Shown here piece by piece: positions 37,343-44,715 of a stretch of DNA of 64,000 nt (within the stretch, counting starts at the first letter, position 1; each line of letters opens with the position of its first letter). The DNA is taken from contig CAYNEM010000011.1 of NCBI GenBank assembly GCA_964396265.1, positions 16,051 to 80,050 on the forward strand, written 5' to 3'. This DNA comes from EA-27 sp964396265 (GTDB lineage: Archaea; Thermoplasmatota; Thermoplasmata; RBG-16-68-12; EA-27). Both the position numbers and the translations under genes were made by a program. The notes beneath the pieces were generated by a model. The model was given only the letters and a program-made list of their open reading frames with translations. It did not search any database and had not been told where the DNA came from.

Positions 37343-38107
37343 TCAAACCCTCACGTAACCCATTCTGTACGCCGCGTCGAACCCGTGGTCGGTGGGGTCG
37401 ATGTCGCCGTGGTAGGGCGCAACGACCTCTTTCGCGTCGATGAGACGCTCGAACTCCTTGACCGACCCGTGGGGGTTGACGGCGACGGCGAGTTTGACCC
37501 CGCCCGTCTTGGCGTGGTACGGGATGCCGAACCAAGGCGTGAACGAGTAGCCGGTGATGAGGTTGTCGAGGCGCCAGACGACGTAGGGCTCGCCTTGGCC
37601 GATACCCCGGGCCTTCCGCTTCTTCTTCCCCCGGATGAGCCGACCGAGGCCCCGGATGAGGCCGCCGTTGGCCGCCCCACGGACGAACTGGCCGCCGCCA
37701 CCGGGCAGGCCGTACTCCTGCCTCCCCGTCATGCGGAAGCGAACCTCGGGGCTGGAAGGAGTCTCCTGCTCCTCGATTTTCTTGATGAACTGCTCCTCCT
37801 CGTACTCCTTGTAGAGCGCGATGGGGACGCGAGTCATCCGCTTGCCCCACGGGTCGACCGCCTCGTAGCCGAGACTGATGGGGTCGCCGATGGTGAGGCC
37901 GACGCCGCCGGCGCCCATGCCTCGCGAGACCAAGACGGGGACGTTCCCGACAATCTTGTAGGTCGACATCGACAGCGGACTGACGAGAAGCGACTCCCCC
38001 TCCCGTTCGGTGAGAATGGCCTTCATCTCCTCCGCTCGCTCGCGGCGACCGGCGCGGAGTTTCTCGGAGAGACCCTTCAACTTGCTGAGGATGGACGCAG
38101 TAGACAC
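37343..38107 (-). CDS. Hypothetical, possibly structural protein
   Basis: 254 residues, ATG at 38107. A basic helical start (ILSKLKGLSEKLRAGRRERA), beta-rich core (YKIVGNVPVLVSRGMGAGG), a Gly/Lys-rich loop (RGLGRLIRGKKKRKARGIG) and a folded end with HGDIDPTDHGFDAAYRMGYV. No family recognised; context suggests a particle component. Confidence 0.5.
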   Translation of the reverse strand: MSTASILSKLKGLSEKLRAGRRERAEEMKAILTEREGESLLVSPLSMSTYKIVGNVPVLVSRGMGAGGVGLTIGDPISLGYEAVDPWGKRMTRVPIALYKEYEEEQFIKKIEEQETPSSPEVRFRMTGRQEYGLPGGGGQFVRGAANGGLIRGLGRLIRGKKKRKARGIGQGEPYVVWRLDNLITGYSFTPWFGIPYHAKTGGVKLAVAVNPHGSVKEFERLIDAKEVVAPYHGDIDPTDHGFDAAYRMGYVRV

Positions 38108-38120
38108 TCGGCGGCCCCCA

Positions 38121-40214
38121 TCAGACGAACCCCGAGACTTCTGGCCGGTAGTTCCCGAGACCGGCGACGAGACGCGGGGTGGGGCGTGGAGCGTATCCCC
38201 GCTCCGCGCACTCCCTGTCCGTCAGGCCGGGTGGGCACGGAGGCTGAACGCCGTAGTCCCAGTCGTAGGGGTAGCCCCACGGGTAGGGTCCGAACCCGCC
38301 ACGGAAGCGACCACGGTGTCCGCGACCGTGGTGTGGACGCCGACCGATGTTCCCGAGACCGAGCATGGCGAGGAGCCCGCCCTTCTTCTCGGTGGGTGGG
38401 GCGGAGGCGGAGGGGGCGGAGACCGCCGCGCCTGCCTGCCCGAGCCGCTGCTCGATGGTGTCGAAGCGGACTCCGGTGTCCTTGACGAACGAGTCGTAGC
38501 GGTCCTGAAGGTCTTTGAACCGCTTGACCTGACCTTCGAGGACGCCGATGGTGTCGGTGACCTTCGCGAGCAGGTCGTTGTACCGCTTGTTGAAATCCGC
38601 CGTGGCGTCCTTCACCGCCTTGTCGAAGTCCGCCCGGACCTTCTCGACGGCTTTGTCGAAGTCCTTGCGAGCGGTCTCGATGAGTTTTTGGGTGTCCTTC
38701 ACGACGCCGTCAATGAGTTTCTGGACATCCTTCTGGACGCCAGCGACGACGGCTTTCGCGGCGGCGATTGCGTCGTCGACCGTCTTCTTCAACTGGGCTG
38801 CGAGGTGCGGCCCAAGTTTGTTCATGTTGCTGGTGAGCCACGTCACGAAGGCGTTGATGCCGTCGGCGACATACTTCCCGAACTCCTGTGCGTCGGCGAT
38901 GATGGCCGCGATGAGGGCGTTGATGAAGCCGACGACCGCCTTCTGGATGGCGTCGACGTCGTCGCGGATGGCGCTGCCCAAGTCGCCGACGAACTTCTTG
39001 GTGTTGTTGATGAGCGCCATCGCGTAGGCTTGGGCCTCCTTCCCTGCGGTCTCGATGGACTTGTAGCCGAGATTAAGAAGCACCTTCGCGTAGTTGAGGG
39101 CCCGGGCGGGGAGGTCCGTGATGACGTCGACCGCTGCCTGCCCCGTCATCTTCAGCGAGGTGAACGAATCGTTGACAATCCCCATCGCCGCCTCCATCGT
39201 CAGATGGTTCACGGTCGTTGCGGCGTTCCCCATCCTCCACAACTTGAGGAGGTTCGTGAAGATTCCGAGCGGTTCGTCCTTCACGGTGTAGGCCGAATTG
39301 ATTTTGCCGAGTGCCTTGGCGAGCGCGATGACGAAGTTCGGGTCGGTGAGGTCGGCGGCTCCACGATAGTCCTTCGCCGGGGTGAAGACCTGCTGGAGCG
39401 GCGTTCCGGGGATGCCCGTGGGCGCGTAACCCTCCTTCCACCCGAAGTTCCAGCCGGGACTCTTGCTCGTGATTTGTGAAACGGACGCCGTCAAGAGGTC
39501 GAGACCTTGCTTGAGACGGTTCTGCATCTTCGGGTCGAGACCGAACGGCTGGATGTCCTTGGGGATGGTCGGCCACACGGGGTCCGGCGGGAGCGCGAGA
39601 CCCTTGGCGAGAACGCCGGCGGTCTTCGCGAAGCCCGGGAGTGCGGGTGGTGCCGCGAGGAGCGCCCGGGTCCGCGAGAACGGGTCGATGGGCGGCTGCG
39701 TGAACGTGGTGAACTGGAACCCGAGGACGTTCGGGCCCGCCTCGGACTGGCCGCCGACCGCCGCGCCGATGAGTTCGGGCGGGCCGCGCCACCCGCCGCC
39801 CTGCCCGACGCCGTGCGGCATCTCGTAGTGGCGGATGAGGAACGGGACTTCGCTGGTCGGGTCTTTGAAGAGGTCGTCTTCCATCTCCGCGCCGGAAATC
39901 ATGTCGTGGAAGAGGGGGTTGCTCTCGGGGTTCGGCATCCTCGGCGAGTATTCCTCGGCGGTGTGATGGACCTTCGCGAGTCGGTCCTCGAACCCGTAGA
40001 ATCCCCACGCGCCTTCGACCTGCGGCGGCGGGACGGACGGCACCCCATCCTCACCGGACTCCATCTCCGCTCGTGCCCATTCGGCCTCTTCGAGCGCCTT
40101 GGTCTCGGGGTTGATGTCCGTGAGTTCGAGAGCGTGGTCCGCGTCGCGGATGTACCGCTTCTGGACGAGAACGAGACCGCCGTCCGGTTCCGGGGTCTGG
40201 CTGAAGATGGACAT
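38121..40214 (-). CDS. Large helical structural-type protein
   Basis: 697 residues, ATG at 40214. Residues 1-250 are mixed and Pro-rich; about 330-610 are continuous amphipathic helix with apolipoprotein-like repeats of D/K/A/V (KDVQKLIDGVVKDTQKLIET, RKDFDKAVEKVRADFDKAVK); the end is Gly/Arg/Pro/Tyr-rich (GRRPHHGRGHRGRFRGGFG, then PWGYPYDWDYG). A tape-measure-like or tail/envelope role fits the shape, but nothing proves it. Confidence 0.55.
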   Translation of the reverse strand: MSIFSQTPEPDGGLVLVQKRYIRDADHALELTDINPETKALEEAEWARAEMESGEDGVPSVPPPQVEGAWGFYGFEDRLAKVHHTAEEYSPRMPNPESNPLFHDMISGAEMEDDLFKDPTSEVPFLIRHYEMPHGVGQGGGWRGPPELIGAAVGGQSEAGPNVLGFQFTTFTQPPIDPFSRTRALLAAPPALPGFAKTAGVLAKGLALPPDPVWPTIPKDIQPFGLDPKMQNRLKQGLDLLTASVSQITSKSPGWNFGWKEGYAPTGIPGTPLQQVFTPAKDYRGAADLTDPNFVIALAKALGKINSAYTVKDEPLGIFTNLLKLWRMGNAATTVNHLTMEAAMGIVNDSFTSLKMTGQAAVDVITDLPARALNYAKVLLNLGYKSIETAGKEAQAYAMALINNTKKFVGDLGSAIRDDVDAIQKAVVGFINALIAAIIADAQEFGKYVADGINAFVTWLTSNMNKLGPHLAAQLKKTVDDAIAAAKAVVAGVQKDVQKLIDGVVKDTQKLIETARKDFDKAVEKVRADFDKAVKDATADFNKRYNDLLAKVTDTIGVLEGQVKRFKDLQDRYDSFVKDTGVRFDTIEQRLGQAGAAVSAPSASAPPTEKKGGLLAMLGLGNIGRRPHHGRGHRGRFRGGFGPYPWGYPYDWDYGVQPPCPPGLTDRECAERGYAPRPTPRLVAGLGNYRPEVSGFV

Positions 40215-40217
40215 GAT

Positions 40218-40511
40218 TCACCTGCGACGACGGGGGTTCTTCTGGCGAGGGCGGGGCGCCGTCTGGTGGATTTCGACGGACTCGCCATCGGGCTGAATCT
40301 CGACGACCTTGATGGTCACGGTCCTCACGATTCCGCGACCCGTGTCGTGGGTGCCCGCGTACATCTTCGCCCACTTCTCCGCGACGTCCTTGGAGCGGTG
40401 CGCCGTGATGACGTAACTCGTCGAAGCGCGTCTGGTGAACAGGCGGAGTTGCCTCTCGCCACGCTTCTTGTAAGCGTGTTCGCCAATGGTCAGCCACACC
40501 GTCGCGTTCAC
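40218..40511 (-). CDS. Small basic beta-rich protein
   Basis: 97 residues, ATG at 40511. Beta strands (TVWLTIGEHAYKKRGERQLR, STSYVITAHRSKDVAEKW, VRTVTIKVVEIQPDG) and a basic end QKNPRRRR, one of several NP-basic endings in this block. No family recognised. Confidence 0.5.
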   Translation of the reverse strand: MNATVWLTIGEHAYKKRGERQLRLFTRRASTSYVITAHRSKDVAEKWAKMYAGTHDTGRGIVRTVTIKVVEIQPDGESVEIHQTAPRPRQKNPRRRR

Positions 40512-40544
40512 CTCCGGGGGTTGGGTTCGGGTTCGGTCCTCGTT

Positions 40545-40976
40545 CTACTGGCCGGGCGGGAGCAAGCCGAGCGACCGGAGGTGCTTCCGCTGCGCCTCCT
40601 TCTGGGGGTCGTTGATGCTGAAGACGGGCTCCGGCGGCGGGGCGGGAGCGGTCTTCTTGCTGTCCTTCTTCTCGTCCTTCTCGTCCTTCTTGTCGTCGGA
40701 TGCGGGCATGGGTGAGTCCTCCTCGTCGTCTTCGTCGTCCTCGTCCTCCTCGTCCTCGGACTCGTCGTCGGGCTCCTTCTTGGAGTCCTCCTCCTCGTCC
40801 TCGTAGGGGTAGAAGTCGGGGTTGACGTTGAGGATGGCCTTGGCTATGTCCGGCTTCGACTGGCTCGCCGTCAGCGCGACCCCGAGTTCCTTCGCGAACT
40901 CGCTGAGGTCTTCGCGGCTGAAGTCGCTAACCAGTTCCTTTACCGACGCCTTTTTCTTTCCCGCCAAATGGCTCAT
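40545..40976 (-). CDS. SAP/HeH-like protein with acidic tail
   Basis: 143 residues, ATG at 40976, overlapping the upstream gene by 50 bases. Residues 10-50 (VKELVSDFSREDLSEFAKEL, then SKPDIAKAILN) fit the two-helix SAP/HeH nucleic-acid-binding motif. Residues 55-115 are Asp/Glu/Lys blocks, the second strongly acidic tail in the window. It could chaperone the protamine-like protein (inference from charge). Confidence 0.55.
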   Translation of the reverse strand: MSHLAGKKKASVKELVSDFSREDLSEFAKELGVALTASQSKPDIAKAILNVNPDFYPYEDEEEDSKKEPDDESEDEEDEDDEDDEEDSPMPASDDKKDEKDEKKDSKKTAPAPPPEPVFSINDPQKEAQRKHLRSLGLLPPGQ

Positions 40977-41184
40977 CTCCTTCGCTGGCCTTGCAGTCCA
41001 CGGCGAATTGATTCGGAACGACGACGTGATGGGGGCAACCCATACAGTCGGCGATGTGGTAGAGGTTCTGGTCGACGCACAGAACCTTGTTGATGATGAC
41101 GCTCTCGGGCTTGTCGTTGATGACCGACGAAGTGACCAGTTGGACGATGGGTCGCAGAAATCCTTTCGTGGCATAGGCGGTCAT
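40927..41184 (-). CDS. Hypothetical protein with Cys pair
   Basis: 85 residues, ATG at 41184. Basic start, VQLVTSSVINDKPESVIINK, then CVDQN and CMGCPHH, a possible metal site. A TATA-like ATATAC at about 41195 is too close to act for this start; CTTTAAG about 35 bases upstream is better placed. Confidence 0.45.
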   Translation of the reverse strand: MTAYATKGFLRPIVQLVTSSVINDKPESVIINKVLCVDQNLYHIADCMGCPHHVVVPNQFAVDCKASEGDEPFGGKEKGVGKGTG

Positions 41185-41226
41185 CTTGTCACCGTATATC
41201 AGGGTAATGCGGCAACTTAAAGTTGC

Positions 41227-41568
41227 CTACTCCTCACCGTCCGTCTTGACCGACTCCTTCTTGTCGGTCTTGAACCTCTTCCGGGGCACCTTTTTCGGCT
41301 TCTCGGGGAGGTGACGCCAGACCGCCTTCGCGAGATTCTCGACGACCGCGACGCCTCCCATGTTGGCGACCCAACCGTATGCCTGCCCGTAGTCCCAGTT
41401 CATCTGGGTGCCGACCACCCCGACCACGACGCCGAGGAGGATGGTCTGGAGGAGCCGCCGGGCGTCGAACTCCTCCTTCGTCCGGGACTTGAGCCAGCCC
41501 GCAACCGCGATTCCCGTGCCCGAGAGCGCTCCGTAAAACAGAGCCATTCCTGCCGTTTGTGGGTCCAT
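41227..41568 (-). CDS. Multi-span membrane protein (holin-like shape)
   Basis: 113 residues, ATG at 41568. Hydrophobic segments about 4-24 (TAGMALFYGALSGTGIAVAG), 41-58 (LLQTILLGVVVGVVGTQM) and 66-82 (YGWVANMGGVAVVENLA), then a basic tail. Two or three spans with a charged tail match holins in outline. A dispersed palindrome lies in the first span, read as ALFYG. Confidence 0.55.
   Translation of the reverse strand: MDPQTAGMALFYGALSGTGIAVAGWLKSRTKEEFDARRLLQTILLGVVVGVVGTQMNWDYGQAYGWVANMGGVAVVENLAKAVWRHLPEKPKKVPRKRFKTDKKESVKTDGEE
41531..41541. repeat. Dispersed palindrome copy 12 (CCGTAAAACAG)
   Basis: One mismatch; in the membrane protein coding sequence. Confidence 0.65.
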
Positions 41569-41569
41569 G

Positions 41570-41929
41570 TCAACCAATCCCGATTGTCAGTCCGAAGACC
41601 TTGACCAGAACGGCGGCGACGACCGCCGTGAGAAACACGAGAGCGAGTTTCAACTTGATGTCCGCCTTCTTCGACTCTGCGGCGAGGTCAGACGGGCTAC
41701 TCTTCGGCTCCGGGTTCGAGTTGAGCCGTTCCGGGTCTGCACCGAACCGCCGGACGACGAACTCCAGCATCCCAGTATGCTTCGCCTGCTCGATTTGGAC
41801 CGAGGTCACCGACGTCTGGAGTTTCGCCAACTCCTCATCCAGTTTGTCGACCCGGTCGGCGAGGGTGTGAATCTGGTTGCGGGCGTCCGCGTCGACGAGG
41901 GTGCCCGTGGGGGTGGGGACGGGCGTCAT
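41570..41929 (-). CDS. Coiled coil with C-terminal membrane anchor
   Basis: 119 residues, ATG at 41929. A heptad coiled coil (residues about 20-60, LADRVDKLDEELAKLQTSV) and a hydrophobic C-terminus (IKLKLALVFLTAVVAAVLVK). The plan is that of haemolysin XhlA-like or spanin-type phage proteins, next to a holin-like gene. Confidence 0.55.
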   Translation of the reverse strand: MTPVPTPTGTLVDADARNQIHTLADRVDKLDEELAKLQTSVTSVQIEQAKHTGMLEFVVRRFGADPERLNSNPEPKSSPSDLAAESKKADIKLKLALVFLTAVVAAVLVKVFGLTIGIG

Positions 41930-42213
41930 GCGGCCTCCCGAACGGTCGGAGTTCCCACGACCCCGGGAAGCGGGGCCTCCACGGCGGGCTTGTAGAAGGT
42001 CTTCCCGACGGCCATCGGGAGGTTCAGGCAGCGGGCCTGACTCATGTAGAGGCAGCGCCCGCTCGGTCCCTTGATGAACGCCGCGCAGTCCCCGAAGCCG
42101 AGGCAGCCGTTGTTCAGGGCCTCCTCGAACCGGAGGGGAACCTCGACCTTGAGGCTAATCCACCCACGAGGGGTATGGGCGATTGCGGGGACGAGGAGGG
42201 GGACGGTCATCAC
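41926..42213 (-). CDS. Hypothetical protein with Cys cluster
   Basis: 95 residues, from GTG 42213 or ATG 42210 in a TGATG overlap. CLGFGDCAAFIKGPSGRCLY and a later Cys give four cysteines in 30 residues, a plausible zinc or disulfide site, in a beta-rich frame. No family recognised. Confidence 0.5.
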   Translation of the reverse strand: MMTVPLLVPAIAHTPRGWISLKVEVPLRFEEALNNGCLGFGDCAAFIKGPSGRCLYMSQARCLNLPMAVGKTFYKPAVEAPLPGVVGTPTVREAA

Positions 42214-42743
42214 ACGTACTCCATCGTACAGGAGAATCCGGGCCCGAGGTTCCCGGCCCCTGCGTTCGTGTCAATCCTGACGGAGAGTCTGTCGGTGGCG
42301 GCGAAGGCGACCGTATCAACCGCATTGACCACGATGGCGGTACTCAGAGTTAGGATGGTCACGGAGAGGAGTGTGTCCACTCCGTTCTTCCGGACGGTGA
42401 CTACGCTCGAATCGGACCGGCTGTTGAACGCCACAAAAACGGTGAGGTTCTTCATGGTCCCGGCGCGGGGCATGACCTGTTGCGTCCGGGATTCGATAGA
42501 ATTGGTTCCGTTGTCCTCGGGTGACAAGAACTCGTTGGGAGTCGGGAGCGAAGGGATGGGCGACGAGACGTGGTAGGTGATGACCGACCCGCCGCCCCCG
42601 CTGCTGTGGATGCTCGCGTCCTTGGTGTGTGCTTGGACGTCGAGATTCCCGGCGACGTCGCCGCCGACGATGGCGACGCGGGCGGAGTCCTCGTTCGTGA
42701 GGGCGTTGACGCCTGCCTGTTCTTTGGGGCGGAAGGGGGTCAT
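42210..42743 (-). CDS. Fibre-like beta protein
   Basis: 177 residues, ATG at 42743. After a flexible start with GGGGS the rest is beta sandwich in style: MKNLTVFVAFNSRSDSSVVT, TVRKNGVDTLLSVTILTLS, then RLSVRIDTNAGAGNLG. This order resembles the C1q/TNF-like head of phage fibres. Inference from pattern. Confidence 0.5.
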   Translation of the reverse strand: MTPFRPKEQAGVNALTNEDSARVAIVGGDVAGNLDVQAHTKDASIHSSGGGGSVITYHVSSPIPSLPTPNEFLSPEDNGTNSIESRTQQVMPRAGTMKNLTVFVAFNSRSDSSVVTVRKNGVDTLLSVTILTLSTAIVVNAVDTVAFAATDRLSVRIDTNAGAGNLGPGFSCTMEYV

Positions 42744-42752
42744 CGTTCATCC

Positions 42753-42893
42753 TCAATTCGGTGCTTGGACCGGGATGTAGGCGAAGTGCCCTTGGTCGAG
42801 GACGCAGACGAGGGCGCCCTGCCCGTTGTCGTTCATTTCGGCGTCGATTCCCGCGAGAGAGTGAACCCAGCATTTCGGTCGGATAACGGTCAT
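42753..42893 (-). CDS. 46-residue hypothetical protein
   Basis: ATG at 42893 overlapping the previous stop (ATGA). MTVIRPKCWVHSLAGIDAEM, then GALVCVLDQGHFAYIPV: one small beta unit with two cysteines. Coupled on the upstream side. Confidence 0.5.
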   Translation of the reverse strand: MTVIRPKCWVHSLAGIDAEMNDNGQGALVCVLDQGHFAYIPVQAPN

Positions 42894-43450
42894 GTCGGTC
42901 TCCTGACAATACGTCCGCTGACGGTGATGGGGCTGGCAGCGATGCTGTTGTTCCGGATTGCTATGGCGGCGTATTTCGTCGAGACCGGTGGGCCGGTCCC
43001 GATAATGGGACCGCCGAACAGGGGGCCGACCGCACGGAAGTCCGTCCCGCCCGCCGCCTGAAGCCCCACGTCGGATGGGTTCCCGCTGATGAGGGCGGTG
43101 GTGTCCGAGAAGGTGGTGGCGCTGACGAAGTGCCACGTCACACCGTCTTCGCTGAGGTAGAGAAGGAACGAAAACGAGACCGTCGTTACTCCCGCGTCCG
43201 CCGTGGCTTCCACCTCGACATAGAGTCCGGACGGGTCCATCCCCTCGATTGAGAAGCGACCGGTGGTGAGTCCCGCGAGTGGACTCGGCACGTCTCGCGG
43301 GGTGGCCGCGCCGGGCGCGGCGATGTTCCCCGCCTGTACGGTCCCTACCGCCACGACTCTGCCGGCGAAGAGGACGAGGTCGTTGAGAGCCTCATGCACG
43401 AGGGTCACATCACGCCCCGTTGGACTTACGATAGCGATGGCGTCGGGCAT
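42890..43450 (-). CDS. Beta-module protein, tandem paralogue 1
   Basis: 186 residues, ATG at 43450. Shares its whole length with the next upstream gene: IVSPTGxxxTLxHEALN at the start, GLYVEVEATADAGVTTVSF, LYLSEDGVTWHFVSATTFSD, LISGNPSD and a last strand KYAAIAIRNN. The same C-terminal module ends the 914-residue protein at 44716. Fibre or spike subunit is likely. Confidence 0.6.
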   Translation of the reverse strand: MPDAIAIVSPTGRDVTLVHEALNDLVLFAGRVVAVGTVQAGNIAAPGAATPRDVPSPLAGLTTGRFSIEGMDPSGLYVEVEATADAGVTTVSFSFLLYLSEDGVTWHFVSATTFSDTTALISGNPSDVGLQAAGGTDFRAVGPLFGGPIIGTGPPVSTKYAAIAIRNNSIAASPITVSGRIVRRPT

Positions 43451-43454
43451 GGTA

Positions 43455-44021
43455 TCACGTTGGGCGCAGGACTACTCTGCCGCTGATGGTGAGGTCGTTG
43501 CCGGCGACGTTGGTGTTGTTCCGGATGGCGACGGCGATGTATTTGGTGCCGGGCGGCGGGGTGAGCCCCGAGAACGGCCCGAAGGCGCGGAACGATGTCC
43601 CACCGGTGGCCGGGGTAGGGGCTACGCCCGTGTCCGGTGGGTTGCCACTAATCAGGGCGTTCGTATCGACGACGCCCGATGAGGTCCAGAAGTGCCACGT
43701 CACCCCGTTCTCGGAGGTGTAGTAGAGGATGGTGTAGTTGATGGTAGCGATTCCTGCTGAGGCCGTCGCCTCCATCTCCACATAGAGCCCCGTCGGGTCG
43801 ATTCCCTCGAACGAGATGCGACTGGGACCAAGGCCAGCGAGCGGACCACCGGCATCGCGGTCGGTCGAGACGCCGGGGGTCGCGATATTCCCGGCCTGAA
43901 CCAGCCCTCCGGCCTGTGAGAAGTTGCGAACCAACCGCGCCGCGAAGAGGATGATGGCGTTGAGCGCCTCATGCGTGAGGGTCGTGGACTCCCCGGTCGG
44001 GGAGACGATGGCCTCGGTCAT
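43455..44021 (-). CDS. Beta-module protein, tandem paralogue 2
   Basis: 188 residues, ATG at 44021. Start IVSPTGESTTLTHEALNAII; module GLYVEMEATASAGIATINYT, YYTSENGVTWHFWTSS, LISGNPPDTG, KYIAVAIRNN. The two copies have diverged through most of their length, so the duplication is old. Confidence 0.6.
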   Translation of the reverse strand: MTEAIVSPTGESTTLTHEALNAIILFAARLVRNFSQAGGLVQAGNIATPGVSTDRDAGGPLAGLGPSRISFEGIDPTGLYVEMEATASAGIATINYTILYYTSENGVTWHFWTSSGVVDTNALISGNPPDTGVAPTPATGGTSFRAFGPFSGLTPPPGTKYIAVAIRNNTNVAGNDLTISGRVVLRPT

Positions 44022-44275
44022 GCGAAGTCGTCTCCGTAATCGGTCGCCAGACGGGTGTGGAACTGCTCCACCGTCTCCTTCCCCGCGAGGAACTCGGTCG
44101 CCTTCTCCTGTTTGATGGTAAGAAGGTCCGTGTCGATATGGACCGTACCGTCCGGAAGTACGTGCTTCCAGTCATTGTTGAGTGTCGTGGGGTTCTTCGG
44201 GTCGATGACCACAGACGCGATGACCTGCTTCGGGTCACACTCCCGGCAGTAGGCGACTTGAACGGTCATGTTCAC
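44018..44275 (-). CDS. Small hypothetical protein with CREC
   Basis: 85 residues from GTG 44275 (GTGA overlap) or 83 from ATG 44269. VQVAYCRECDPKQVIASVVI, beta strands, then a helix (ATEFLAGKETVEQFHTRLAT). No family recognised. Confidence 0.5.
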   Translation of the reverse strand: MNMTVQVAYCRECDPKQVIASVVIDPKNPTTLNNDWKHVLPDGTVHIDTDLLTIKQEKATEFLAGKETVEQFHTRLATDYGDDFA

Positions 44276-44706
44276 GGCACCTCAATCTCCGCGTCGACCC
44301 TGCATCCGATAGAGAGGGAGGCAATCGTACTCTGGACGAACAGGTTGACGGAGGTCGAGGTGACGGGGATGCCCGGATTGTGCGACCTCCCCGTGTGGTT
44401 GATGGCCGCCCCGACCGTGACCGCCCCCGTGAAGTTGCTGAACGCGATGCCGTCGATTGCGCCTGTGTGTGAGACGCCCACTCCCTCGTTCAGCATGGCG
44501 TTGAAACTCGCCGAGAAGTTGACGGTCGGGTTGGTGAACCCGAACCGGGTGGCGATGACTACCGCTCGGGTGAAGGTCACGGAGAACCCGGCGCTGGCGC
44601 TCCCTGCTGCGCCGGCGCCAACGGAGATTGTTCCTACACTCGCCACGGTTCTTGTCGGCGGAGGGGGGACTCCGAAGCCCTGCGGGTCCACGAAGGAGGA
44701 GGCCAT
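44272..44706 (-). CDS. Ser/Thr/Gly-rich fibre-like protein
   Basis: 144 residues, ATG at 44706. After a PPPPTR linker the rest is beta-rich with small residues (VGTISVGAGAAGSASAGFSV ... FTNPTVNFSASFNAML), like bacterial and viral surface repeats. No family recognised. Confidence 0.5.
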   Translation of the reverse strand: MASSFVDPQGFGVPPPPTRTVASVGTISVGAGAAGSASAGFSVTFTRAVVIATRFGFTNPTVNFSASFNAMLNEGVGVSHTGAIDGIAFSNFTGAVTVGAAINHTGRSHNPGIPVTSTSVNLFVQSTIASLSIGCRVDAEIEVP

Positions 44707-44715
44707 ACAACCACC